From contig RZYO01000001.1 of NCBI GenBank assembly GCA_009930325.1, positions 17,540-81,539 on the forward strand: DNA of 64,000 bases, written 5' to 3'. The translations under genes and the position numbers were made by a program. The notes under the pieces were generated by a model, which saw only the letters and a program-made list of their open reading frames with translations, did not search any database and had not been told where the DNA came from. This document shows positions 44,552-53,991 of the stretch, one piece after another. Source of the stretch: Spirochaetia bacterium (GTDB lineage: Bacteria; Spirochaetota; Spirochaetia; Sphaerochaetales; Sphaerochaetaceae). Every line of letters begins with the position of its first letter. Position 1 is the stretch's first letter.

Positions 44552-46467
44552 GATACTCTCTCACAACTAAATGAATATTGTCCACCTTCCCCACTAACAT
44601 AAAATATTTTAATTAAATATATTCCATTTTTTAAAGATACAGTTTTAGCTTCACCAAGCCCTTTATTATTATTATTTATTCTATATTTTGTTGATCCCGA
44701 ATCTAAATCTACTATTTCAATGCCAATATTAGTTTGATTATTTAGTGGTTGAACGTTAATATTGAATGTATGGCTAAATAAAAAAGGATTAACTTGTAAT
44801 TGATACTGATCTACAACTTGTTGATTACAAACCCATCCAGTATCTGTATATGAATCCCTTATTTGTAAAATACCAATTTTTTCATTTTTATTACCATCAT
44901 GAAGATGAGCTCCTGATAGATGGATACTAGGCATGATAGAATTAAATAAATTTGTATTTTCTTCAATTAATTGTACAAAATAATTACCTTCTTCTACATC
45001 AAAAGGAACTTCCCAAGTATATCTAAATAAATTCGGAATATTATTTATAGAATAATATATCATATCATCTTTAATTAATTCCAATTTAAACTTACTATCA
45101 ATATTTCTGAATTCTTCAATATCATTCCAATAAAAATTAATTTCTTCACAGCCTACTGCTGTATTTTTAGATAAATTTAATTCTAATACGGGCTTTTTAT
45201 CTGTTCTAATTGTTTTAACAATAGAAACATCACTTTCTGTATCACTCAAATTATTAACAGAAGTAACACGATATAAGTATCTTTTATTATCTTCAATATT
45301 ACTGTCTTCGTAAAAATTATAAAATGTACTTGCTATCTTAATATACTCATTAGAATAAGCACTTACTTCTTTTCTATATATAAAATATCTAGAAGCATCA
45401 TCAACACTATTCCAAGTTAAATAAACACAACCCCAAGGTGGATTTGACAAAAATAACCTTAAACCACTTGGAATTTTTGGAGTATGAATAACATTTAATT
45501 CTATATTTTTATATGGAATTTCAAGATTATCAATTAATGACGAATCATCTAATCCAGTCAAGCTACAAATAAAATTATTTTTACCAATAATTAGATCACT
45601 TGATGGTATAGTGAAACTAAATGTTCCATCTTTATTTGATATAGTAGCATATTCTTTTTTGCTATCAACATTTAATAGATAAAATTTAATTTGGGAAAAA
45701 TCTTCATATTTATTAGAATTTATTTTAAATTGTAACAGTTTTTCATCTGTATCTTCACATTGAAGATTAGAAGTAATAAGTTGAATTGTGATTGAAGAAA
45801 AAATGCGTTTAATATATTGATTTAAAAATATTTCAGCCTGAACAAGATGTGAATCAACTTCAACATATAGAGGTATATCCCATTCCCTATTTATTAAAGC
45901 ATGATATAAATCAATTGAATTATAATAGTGTTTTATGAATGAAGGCTCTACCGTTTTTTCAAGGGTTAAAATAGATTTCTTCAACTTATTATCAACATTA
46001 ATTAATTCTTTTATTTTATCCTCGGTAGCCTTTTTTGATTCTAAAAAATCCTGTTTTAACATTTTATATTGAACATAAAACTCTTTTGTAACAGGGTTTT
46101 TCCAGCGATTAATTTCAACAAAACCTTTTAAAGTTACTGATGAGCTACTTTTTAGATTTGTTTTTAAATATGTAGAAATTTCTCTTGTTTTTTCATCACT
46201 AGATACTACTTCACTTGTTTCTTCCATAGCTTTTATATCACAAATAATTGTATTAGCAAAATTATTAATAGCATCACTTCTAGCTTCATCAATGGACTTA
46301 CTCGGACCAGCTACATATAATATTGCATCAGCATTATTTAAATTAGAATTTGGATTTTTCACCCATGAGGGAGGCCCTGAAAAATAAAAATTAACTATAT
46401 CTAAAGTATTAGCACACCCACTCATAAGAATGAGACAACATATACTTAAAATTATATTTTTTTTCAT
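44548..46467 (-). CDS. LPP20-like lipoprotein with FN3 domain
   Basis: 639 residues. A type II signal peptide ends in LILMSGC (lipobox, cysteine at about 18). An LPP20/DUF4384-like N-terminal part follows (GPPSWVKNPNS, AILYVAGPSKSIDEARSDAINNF, about 32-160). A fibronectin type III-like module lies at about 335-425 (PPWGCVYLTWNSVDDASRYFIYRK, YLYRVTSVNNLSDTESD). More beta-rich sequence continues to the end, closing with GIYLIKIFYVSGEGGQYSF. It should sit in the outer membrane or periplasmic face. GAGGTG precedes the ATG. Second gene of the three-gene operon; function unknown. Confidence 0.75.
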   Translation of the reverse strand: MKKNIILSICCLILMSGCANTLDIVNFYFSGPPSWVKNPNSNLNNADAILYVAGPSKSIDEARSDAINNFANTIICDIKAMEETSEVVSSDEKTREISTYLKTNLKSSSSVTLKGFVEINRWKNPVTKEFYVQYKMLKQDFLESKKATEDKIKELINVDNKLKKSILTLEKTVEPSFIKHYYNSIDLYHALINREWDIPLYVEVDSHLVQAEIFLNQYIKRIFSSITIQLITSNLQCEDTDEKLLQFKINSNKYEDFSQIKFYLLNVDSKKEYATISNKDGTFSFTIPSSDLIIGKNNFICSLTGLDDSSLIDNLEIPYKNIELNVIHTPKIPSGLRLFLSNPPWGCVYLTWNSVDDASRYFIYRKEVSAYSNEYIKIASTFYNFYEDSNIEDNKRYLYRVTSVNNLSDTESDVSIVKTIRTDKKPVLELNLSKNTAVGCEEINFYWNDIEEFRNIDSKFKLELIKDDMIYYSINNIPNLFRYTWEVPFDVEEGNYFVQLIEENTNLFNSIMPSIHLSGAHLHDGNKNEKIGILQIRDSYTDTGWVCNQQVVDQYQLQVNPFLFSHTFNINVQPLNNQTNIGIEIVDLDSGSTKYRINNNNKGLGEAKTVSLKNGIYLIKIFYVSGEGGQYSFSCERVS

Positions 46468-46513
46468 TCAAAACCTCACCTCAAAATAAATACTTAAGAC
46501 TTATAAATGACAA

Positions 46514-47224
46514 TTAATTAAAATAATTATTTACTTCACTTAAAAATTTTTCAGAAGTCATTTCTTTAGCAGAGTCCATCCAAGCTCTTTGAATTTCAAT
46601 TGACTCATTTGCTATCTTCTCATTGTTTTGGAATGATATTGATATTAATTTTTGAATTTCAGAAATAACTCTATCGGAAACTGTACAAAGGGCTCTAGCC
46701 TCAATATAAGGAATTCCAGCAGCATTTTTAGCATCTCTATATTGTACCTTTTCAACAATTACAGAAGATAATTGTGTACTTGAAAAGCTACCTTTAAAAG
46801 TTTTGAGTGCCTCACTGACATCTCTTTCATCAAATATTTCTACTTCATCGCCATATTGCTCATGAACATCTTTTTCAATATTTCTTACTAAATCAGCAAA
46901 GTTATCTTCAGATAAAATTGAAGTGTTCATATAATCTGCTAACTGATTTTTTGCATCTAATAAAGCAATTTTCTTTGCTGTATTCTTATCATAAGCTAAT
47001 ACTGAATCACATTCACCAAGTATTACAATAACATCTGCATAATGTCCACTTGAGTTTTCTCTCATCCAATTTTCTAAATCACCTCTTGATGATTCAAACA
47101 AATCAATATCAGATAAACTAGCAACTTTGCCAACTTCAACTTTTGGATTTTTTAAATTTGAACAAGATACGTGAAAGAAAAAAACGAAACCGATACATGT
47201 TAATAAAACAACATACTTTTTCAT
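46514..47224 (-). CDS. LPP20-family lipoprotein
   Basis: 236 residues. The ATG at 47224 has AAGGAG 9 bases before it and gives a lipoprotein signal peptide ending FFFHVSC; the open frame extends to 47251 but without a better start. The body (about 40-190) has YADVIVILGECDSVLAYDKNTAKKIALLDAKNQLADYM, the LPP20 pattern of small secreted proteins that recycle an 'a.L.A...La' helix, and later VQYRDAKNAAGIPYIEARALCTVS. First gene of the envelope operon. Relatives occur widely in spirochaetes; role unknown. Confidence 0.75.
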   Translation of the reverse strand: MKKYVVLLTCIGFVFFFHVSCSNLKNPKVEVGKVASLSDIDLFESSRGDLENWMRENSSGHYADVIVILGECDSVLAYDKNTAKKIALLDAKNQLADYMNTSILSEDNFADLVRNIEKDVHEQYGDEVEIFDERDVSEALKTFKGSFSSTQLSSVIVEKVQYRDAKNAAGIPYIEARALCTVSDRVISEIQKLISISFQNNEKIANESIEIQRAWMDSAKEMTSEKFLSEVNNYFN

Positions 47225-47465
47225 AAAATCAAGCTCCTTAATATGACTCAAATTATTAAATTTTTTGAGTATTAATATTTATTCAGAGACAATTATTAGT
47301 GTATAAAAATAAAAAAAACTATTTTAATAGTTATATTATCATTTAGTTAGGTATCAATCAATTATGTAAATAACATTTTTTATTAAATATATTGCTTTTA
47401 TTGTTAATAAATTTTTTATTGTTGAAAATGCTTTACATGTTTTAAATATAGTGTATGTAATATTT

Positions 47466-47697
47466 TAAAAAAGGAATATTAAAATTATCAATCCAACATA
47501 ATGAACTTTCATATAAGATTTCAAAATATTCATCTTTTGTATATTCTAAAAGATTTACTGAGTTAAGATAGTTATGATTAAAAGGAACTTATCTGTATAA
47601 GAAGAAGATAGCTAACAATATACTCATTCTTCCCTTTCCATCAATAAACACATACAAGATTTAATATGAAATTGGTAATTATAGTTCAATTATATTT
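47466..47697 (-). pseudogene. Eroded fragment of a second fic gene
   Basis: Bases 47466-47697 align closely with 40270-40510 of the intact fic gene: TAATGAACTTTCATATAAG is identical in both, as is ATTCATCTTTTGTAT, and CTCATTCTTCC..TTCCATCA marks the active-site region. The Fic motif itself is destroyed (the stretch after TTCCATCA differs and is shortened) and there are several indels. It is a dead duplicate or the remains of a related gene, ending about 45 bases before the IS3 element. Confidence 0.75.
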
Positions 47698-47813
47698 TAA
47701 ATAGTTGTTTTATTATATTAGCTTCAACCGTAGACATAGTATGATATGCCCCACTACAGGTAGACACTCTTCTTTGCACTGAACCCTTATGGGTTTCCAT
47801 ATGGAGGATTGCC

Positions 47814-48230
47814 ATGTATAAGGCAAAGAAATCACAATTAATGGTTAGCCAAAAGTTAAGCGCTATTGAAGATTACCTAGAAGGTAGGGGCTCATACCAA
47901 TAAGTAGCAGAAGCCTATAATGTTTCTCATGTAACAATACTTAATTTGGTAGCTCAAAAAGATTCTCTTATTGAAGAATGCATAGAATGTGCTAGGATGT
48001 ATCCAGAGGCATTAAATCTATCCATAGTCTCAGAGGGGGAATCACCTACGAAATTAAGCAATGAGAAACAGTTAGAATTGTTAAAAGAAAACAGGCGTTT
48101 AAAAATAGAAGGAAGCAGAAAAGAAGATCATATTGCCTATTTAGAAAGCTTACTTGAACTTAATAATATTGATCCAAATAAAATATCGAAAAAAAAAAGG
48201 AAAAAGCAATTAGATATGCCAAAGAAATAA
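47814..48230 (+). pseudogene. IS3-family OrfA with a premature stop
   Basis: The ATG at 47814 has GGAGG upstream and begins MYKAKKSQLMVSQKLSAIED. Codon 30 is TAA (47901-47903) in YQ-stop-VAEAYNVSHVT, inside the HTH; the frame otherwise continues to 48230 and ends in a leucine-zipper-like ENRRLKIEGSRKEDHIAYLE. A run of ten A residues near 48186-48195 is the expected -1 slippage site leading into OrfB. One nonsense change has disabled it. Confidence 0.8.
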
Positions 48231-49111
48231 AGCATAGAACTAATATTAAAAGCTTGTGTTCGTTTGCAGATCTCTCTCGTGCAGCTTATTATAAATCACA
48301 TTATAAGAGCGCTTATAATGAGTTAAATGATAGAATCATTAATTACATAAAAGAGGTTCAACAAGAAACTTGCTATGGAGTTGGATACAGACCAATGACT
48401 GCAATGATTAATAATACACTTCATGTACAGGTAAATAAGAAACGTGTTCATAGGATTATGGATGAAAATAATCTACTATCTGCTGTTAGGAGAAAGAAAT
48501 ATTCTACAGAACAGTACAAGAGAAGAAAGGAGTTAAAAGCCAATAAACCTAAGGATTTATTGAAGCGAAATTTCTTTTGTGGTACTCCTAGAAATCACTT
48601 TGTAGTAGATATTACTTATTTGTTTGGATTAGAGAAAATGCATTATTTGAACACTATTGTTGATTTATTTAATAGAGAAATTGTTGCTTGGAAGATAAGC
48701 GAACATCCTGACAGTCAACTTTGTATAGATACTCTATTAGAGCTCTCAGAGCATTGCAATTTAAAAGGTTCTATAATTCATAGCGATGGTGGTAGCTCCT
48801 ACGACAACAAGGCTTATATGGACATTGTTAATGAGCTTAAGATAACACCTAGTATGTCTTTTGCGGACTGTTATGATAATAGTGCAGAAGAGAGTGTAAA
48901 TGCCATTATAAAAACAGAATGCTTATATAATAGATTTGGTAAAACCAAGTTTAAAAACAGAAGAATTAGATGTGCAGAAGTACTTAAAAGGATTTAAGAA
49001 TACATACCTTTTTATAATACAAGAAGGAGAAAAGCTAATCTTGGATGGGAAACCCCTGTAGAGTATCTTGAGCACAATCCAAAGGGAACTTTGCCTGTAA
49101 TTGTAGAATAA
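48200..49111 (+). pseudogene. IS3-family OrfB transposase with a premature stop
   Basis: The orfB frame is open from the A-run (EKAIRYAKEIKHRTN..) through the integrase core: HFVVDITYLFG (first aspartate), IIHSDGGSSYDN (second) and SAEESVNAIIKTECLY (glutamate). TAA at 48995-48997 interrupts LKRI-stop-EYIPFYNTRRRKA, and the frame continues NLGWETPVEYLEHNPKG to the natural stop at 49109. The first ATG-type start is not needed, since expression would be by -1 frameshift from orfA. Inactive because of the stop. Confidence 0.8.
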
Positions 49112-49249
49112 CTATTGACAACTAATTCTCATAATATAAAATAGGACCTGGCCCAAGTGCAAACCACATTGGGTTCAGTCACACAAAACAAGGACAACCT
49201 TAAAGGTTTCAGTCGAACATAAAGTGTAAACTTTTTGGGGGTCAGATCA

Positions 49250-49578
49250 TAATGAGTTTTAAAATTAGTTGGTAAGCAGTTTTGAAACATTGTTCAACCA
49301 TGCAAAAGAAACTATAGAGATACCATCTTTTTCTTTACGATTTAAACAATCCTAACAATTTTCTGCTTTTTTTCAGTAGAATAATTTGATTTTATGTGAA
49401 AATTCTAATAGTTCAACCAATAAAAAATGTGATATCTTTAGTTCTAACCATTGTGGCATCTCCTATATTCGGTGTTGTTACCAAACATTATGAGATTACC
49501 AATGGCTTTTTATTGGGTTTAAATTGCAAACATTATTGTAAACTACCTGAATACCCTAATTAAATATGATATATTATT
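49250..49578. other. Remnant stretch with an IS30-like end
   Basis: No gene. At about 49455-49510, CTCCTATATTCGGTGTTGTTACC.. followed by ATGGCTTTTTATT resembles the upstream end of the intact IS30 element (42411-42470: CTCCTTTGGTTTTGGTGTTGTTAC.. ATGGGCTTTGTATTTTT). Probably the left end of a lost IS30-type copy. The rest is AT-rich filler. Confidence 0.5.
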
Positions 49579-51873
49579 TTATAACACATTTTGCTCTAAT
49601 TTAATAATTTCATTTATGAAATCAGTTGCAATTTCAATCCTATCTTTATCAATATTATCTTTTAATAAATAATTATCCTCATTTTGTTCTATATTAAACA
49701 TTTTAATAATAACATTTGAGATTTCATTCTCCGTATAAATTTTCCAACCGGCTTCTATTGATTCTAATACAATATTATTTTTTAAAATCAATTGAGAATT
49801 TCCAGAATATAAATGATAACATAACTTCTCATCACAAATATTACTATTATTAATTATTTTGCAAACCGTTAAAACGTAAGGGCTAATATGGTAGGCTATT
49901 AAAGGGTTTGAGCCTTCTGTACTAAGCATACTAATTTCATTATCATTTGGCCAAACAAAATAATTTCGTTTACTAAGAAAGCTTGGATATTTCAAAAAAT
50001 AATATTTGTAAGATCTATCATTAATATTCTCATTTAGCCAATCATTAATTATTGATTGAAGTTTGTTTCTCGCAGTAATTTCATCTCTTTTTATATATTT
50101 TTTTAATAAAGCAACAAGACTGCTAGAAACCTTATTTTCATTTTCAGTTAATACAGACTCCCAATTATCATTTCCCCCAAAATAATAAGTTTCTCCCATC
50201 TTAGTTGATTTAATATATCTCCCTTCAAAACCTGAGGCAATTAGAGCTTGCACTCTTAAATAATCTTCAATATCTTTATCCCAAATTTCATGAAAAGCTT
50301 TTAAATAATCAGGGAACTCTTTAAAGTTTTTTTTAGGGTTAAGATTATGAATCATACCTTTAAATTCATTACATTCTTCTAAACCAAATAAGGCTTCATT
50401 TATTTGGTTATCCTCCAACTCCAAGATTTCAACTTTTTCAATTTCATTTATTAACGAATTTTTAGAAATATTTACGCTAGAATTAATTAATGTTTCTTCT
50501 TGAATCGTTTTATAAACATCAAGTGTTGCTATTTTATCAAAAAGTGTCCAATAATTTCCAAAATTATTTATACGAATATTTGTATTATATTTAGTTTCAT
50601 TTTTTTGGCGTGTTGCTTGAATCAAATTTCTTACAATCCTAAGATAATATAAAAAATTATCTGAAATTGTACTTAAGTTATGCTTAATAAGATAATTTAA
50701 GATACAGAAAAACATTATCTTATTTCTAGCATCTTCAGTCTTTACATTCTCAAATATTCTCTGAAAAATATTATTATTTTCACCATTATTCCAAAAGAAA
50801 ATAACTCTTTCATTTATTTTTGTAAATAAATCATTCAGATTCTTTTTACTATAATTATTATTCGAACTAAATATCTCATACAACTTATCTAAACTGTTAA
50901 ATAAAAAAAGCAAATTATCCTTTTCCTTATAAATCTCTTTATATTGAAAAAATTTATTCTTAAAGCAGTCAGCATTTGTATCTTTATTTTCTTTGAAATA
51001 TAACATTTGAGTTATAAACTCAAAATAATTTGAAAGACCTATATCAAGGCTTATCTCTTTACTTCTAAAAGCCCAAAATAAATCTGTCCATTCTTTTTCA
51101 ATTTTATAAGAAAAATATCCAGAATATGATATTTCCCCTTTGATAGGATGCTTTAATTTATAAGTATTTTTATATGTCTGTTCAAGAAATTGAATAAAAT
51201 TCGCTTTAAAATTTTCAAAAGAAGTTAGTTGTTTTCCTCTTGCATTCATTTTAATATATAGCTCATCAGTTAACTCAAATCCATTTGCTCCTAAATCTAG
51301 CATTTCAAATGAAATAGTTTTATTATCTTTTAATTGTTTAAAGACTGAATTTGAATTTATTGATTTAAATTTATCGTGAATAGCTGATATCATATTCAAC
51401 ATAGCCTTTATTGTTGGATCATATTCCCAATAGAGTCTATACCAACTTTGATCCTTTATAGTTTCTATTAGCTGAGAACCAGTATTAGCATTTGAAATGC
51501 TAATATTATTAGATATTAAGTTACAACAAAATTCTCTAGAACTTATTCTTGTATTATAAATAAATTTTTTTAATTTTATAAATTCACTATTATCCACTTG
51601 TTCTTTCAAGGCAAAATACCAATGCAATAAATATAAAGTTGTTAATCTCTGTTGCCCATCAATGGGATAGAAAATATTTTTTTCTATTTTTCCATAAACA
51701 AAATCTAAATGCAAATTTGAATTATTTTCTAAGTTAGAATACATTGTATCTAAAAATTTATTTCTCTTTTCTTCTTCACTTTCTCTACCTTGAGCATAAT
51801 CTCTTTGTATCATAGGAATATTAATTGTATAAGAATTAAGCAAATCCCAAAATGTTGTACTATTTGTTTTCAT
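49579..51873 (-). CDS. DUF262 protein, partner without visible nuclease motif
   Basis: 764 residues. The N-terminal DUF262 domain (about 1-260) has INIPMIQRDYAQGR and FYPIDGQQRLTTLYLLHWYF, the DGQQR motif that binds and hydrolyses nucleotides in GmrS/SspE-like proteins, and YIKMNARGKQLTSFENFKANF. No HNH or DUF1524 motif is visible in the long C-terminal part. Its start overlaps the end of the 51860 gene by 14 bases, so the two form one unit. GAGG precedes the ATG. Tandem DUF262 pairs are associated with type IV restriction and phage defence; this protein may act as the regulatory or NTPase partner (inference). Confidence 0.8.
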   Translation of the reverse strand: MKTNSTTFWDLLNSYTINIPMIQRDYAQGRESEEEKRNKFLDTMYSNLENNSNLHLDFVYGKIEKNIFYPIDGQQRLTTLYLLHWYFALKEQVDNSEFIKLKKFIYNTRISSREFCCNLISNNISISNANTGSQLIETIKDQSWYRLYWEYDPTIKAMLNMISAIHDKFKSINSNSVFKQLKDNKTISFEMLDLGANGFELTDELYIKMNARGKQLTSFENFKANFIQFLEQTYKNTYKLKHPIKGEISYSGYFSYKIEKEWTDLFWAFRSKEISLDIGLSNYFEFITQMLYFKENKDTNADCFKNKFFQYKEIYKEKDNLLFLFNSLDKLYEIFSSNNNYSKKNLNDLFTKINERVIFFWNNGENNNIFQRIFENVKTEDARNKIMFFCILNYLIKHNLSTISDNFLYYLRIVRNLIQATRQKNETKYNTNIRINNFGNYWTLFDKIATLDVYKTIQEETLINSSVNISKNSLINEIEKVEILELEDNQINEALFGLEECNEFKGMIHNLNPKKNFKEFPDYLKAFHEIWDKDIEDYLRVQALIASGFEGRYIKSTKMGETYYFGGNDNWESVLTENENKVSSSLVALLKKYIKRDEITARNKLQSIINDWLNENINDRSYKYYFLKYPSFLSKRNYFVWPNDNEISMLSTEGSNPLIAYHISPYVLTVCKIINNSNICDEKLCYHLYSGNSQLILKNNIVLESIEAGWKIYTENEISNVIIKMFNIEQNEDNYLLKDNIDKDRIEIATDFINEIIKLEQNVL

Positions 51874-53788
51874 TGTCTACCTCTAATAACAGCATATATA
51901 AATTATATATTGATTCAATAGATTCGTAATAAGATATCATATCATTTTCATTCCAAAAAATTAGTTCCTTTGGATTTTTAGAATAATATTTTGAAAATAC
52001 TCTCTGCGTACAAATTGGTATGTATTTATTAGATTTATTTTCTCTTAAAATTTGACGTTTAATATCATAAAACGAGTTATTTAGTTCACTATTAGTATCT
52101 TTATCTATTAATGCAAGATTATATAATGTATGCATTTTATTATCATTAAAGCTATTTAGTGAAGTATAGAAATCCAAAATCTTATCATACAATGTTTTAA
52201 ATTTATCTTTATCATAGTCATTTACTATATTATCTATGCTCTGTACAATTTCCTTAGCTACGTATTCTTCTTCTTCAGATAAGTCCTCTAACAATTCTAA
52301 AGATTGTTTGTGATTTTTTAACCAAACTGTACTTCTTACTTCATCATGATTAAAACTCAATGAATTTTGAGGATGGATGTGCTCGATACTATATATTTTT
52401 TGTTTTTTATATAAATGAAAAGGAAATTTAATATATTCATTGTTGTTATTTATCAAACTTTCTATATTAAAAAGAAGTAGAATTTTAATAATAGCTTTAT
52501 TATCTTCATTATAACATAATTGATTTAATTTTTTTTCGACACCTGTTTCTTTATCTACTTTTTCAATTTTTATTAAATCTGCAATTCTTTGTTGAATTTT
52601 ATCCTTAAAAATCTTTTTAGTATATTCAGTGTAAATTAATTTTCTAATTAATTGATCTCTATTACTTTCAAAGAGTAATAAATAACCGATATAATGATAT
52701 AAATCTTGGTCTAAATACCATTCATAAAAGACTGTAAATAAATCTTTAACCTGTTGCCATATTTCATTAATAGGAGATAAAACATTTTCATCTATTCCTT
52801 CAGCACTCCGTTTATTATTCCTTATTTCTTCTAAATATTTGCTAAAAACTAAAAATTCAAAATGTTTTGGTTTTCCTTCATCTTTTTCATAATAGATTAA
52901 TTTTCTGCTAACATTATCATTCCATTTATCTGAGAGTATTTTAAATAAAAATTCAATTTTTGAAGAAGGCTTATAATCTTCATCATTTAAAAATCCCCAA
53001 AATAATTCATTTTGGAATTTTGCTTCAATCTCATCCCATTCTGTCGCTATTTCAAATAAACGTTGTTTAATTAAAGGCTTATCTTCTATATTATATATAT
53101 CAGATTGTAATATCAAAGCTTTTATAAGTTCAGCATCAGTTAAAGGTATTTTACCTTCATTTAAACGGGTAAATAATTCAATAGAACTATTATCTTCATC
53201 CACATTTTCTATCTTAGTTTCGTACCATATTACTGATACATTCTTTTTATCACCTAAAATTCGCTTTAATATTTCTATCCTAAATATTTGTTTATCTTCA
53301 AACCATTTCTTAACATAATTATAAGCCTTAGAAATATGATAAAAATCTACATTGGATTCATCTATTGAGCCAGTAAATCGTTTCCCCTCAAAAAAATCTT
53401 TGCAATTTATTCTTGTCTCGAAATCTAATCTATATATTTTTTTGCTATTATCATAATGTTCACGAACATCCTCTAAATAAGATAGAATAATATATATTGC
53501 AGTTAACCTCTGTTGTCCATCAATTAATTCCCAACCCTCAATTTCATCATTATTAGAATCTCTCCATCTTTTTTGTTTAACTACAATTGGTTGAATACAA
53601 TAAAAATCACCAACTTTTTTATTCAAGATAGAATCTTCTACACTTTCGTGATATGTCATAATATCATCTAAAAGTTCTGTAATTTCTTGCTTTTCCCACC
53701 GAAAACCTCTCTGATATCTAGGAATATAGAAATTTTCATTTAGCAAATCTCCAACAGCTCTAATTCTTGGATTCTCTAAACTCCTCAT
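51860..53788 (-). CDS. DUF262-DUF1524 protein (GmrSD/SspE-like nuclease)
   Basis: 642 residues. N-terminal DUF262 (about 1-250): FYIPRYQRGFRWEKQEI, GWELIDGQQRLTAIYIIL, FTRLNEGKIPLTDAELIKALIL. The C-terminal DUF1524 part (about 455-570) has YSIEHIHPQNSLS, the histidine-containing HNH-like nuclease core, and WLKNHKQSLELLEDLSEEEEYV. In GmrSD and SspE this pairing makes nucleotide-stimulated DNases against modified phage DNA. The partner gene overlaps downstream. AAGGTT-type ribosome-binding site before the ATG. Divergent from the pgm gene. The usual DUF1524 asparagine-rich tail could not be assigned. Confidence 0.85.
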   Translation of the reverse strand: MRSLENPRIRAVGDLLNENFYIPRYQRGFRWEKQEITELLDDIMTYHESVEDSILNKKVGDFYCIQPIVVKQKRWRDSNNDEIEGWELIDGQQRLTAIYIILSYLEDVREHYDNSKKIYRLDFETRINCKDFFEGKRFTGSIDESNVDFYHISKAYNYVKKWFEDKQIFRIEILKRILGDKKNVSVIWYETKIENVDEDNSSIELFTRLNEGKIPLTDAELIKALILQSDIYNIEDKPLIKQRLFEIATEWDEIEAKFQNELFWGFLNDEDYKPSSKIEFLFKILSDKWNDNVSRKLIYYEKDEGKPKHFEFLVFSKYLEEIRNNKRSAEGIDENVLSPINEIWQQVKDLFTVFYEWYLDQDLYHYIGYLLLFESNRDQLIRKLIYTEYTKKIFKDKIQQRIADLIKIEKVDKETGVEKKLNQLCYNEDNKAIIKILLLFNIESLINNNNEYIKFPFHLYKKQKIYSIEHIHPQNSLSFNHDEVRSTVWLKNHKQSLELLEDLSEEEEYVAKEIVQSIDNIVNDYDKDKFKTLYDKILDFYTSLNSFNDNKMHTLYNLALIDKDTNSELNNSFYDIKRQILRENKSNKYIPICTQRVFSKYYSKNPKELIFWNENDMISYYESIESIYNLYMLLLEVDNENK

Positions 53789-53929
53789 TAATAAACCTTC
53801 TTTTTAATTTTTAATTTTATATAATTATATAACCATTACTGTGAACTGTCATGTTAATTTTGGACAATTTAATAAGCCAACTAATTTTTTATTTAATATA
53901 GTGGTGATAAAAAGTAGAGAAAATATTGT

Positions 53930-53961
53930 TTGACATTCTTTTTATAACACTTATAATAAGT
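53930..53961 (+). promoter_or_regulatory. pgm promoter with ROK-type operator on the -10 box
   Basis: TTGACA (53930-53935), 16 bases, TATAAT (53952-53957). The perfect dyad ACTTAT-A-ATAAGT (53949-53961) covers the -10 box. The same dyad sits in the same place in the promoters at 61087 and 63408, and the ROK repressor gene is convergent with pgm, so it is the likely binder. Confidence 0.75.
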
Positions 53962-53991
53962 ATATTAAATAGTTATTATAAAGGTATAAGA

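Larger units (their letters stand above)
47742..49249 (+). mobile_element. IS3-family element with two stop mutations
   Basis: Terminal inverted repeats: TGATATGCCCCACTACAGG.. from 47742 and the inverse of ..GGGGGTCAGATCA ending at 49249; 19 of 27 bases match. The element is 1508 bp with overlapping orfA/orfB and an A-run for -1 frameshifting. Each ORF carries one in-frame stop, so it is inactive. No target duplication is seen. Confidence 0.8.
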
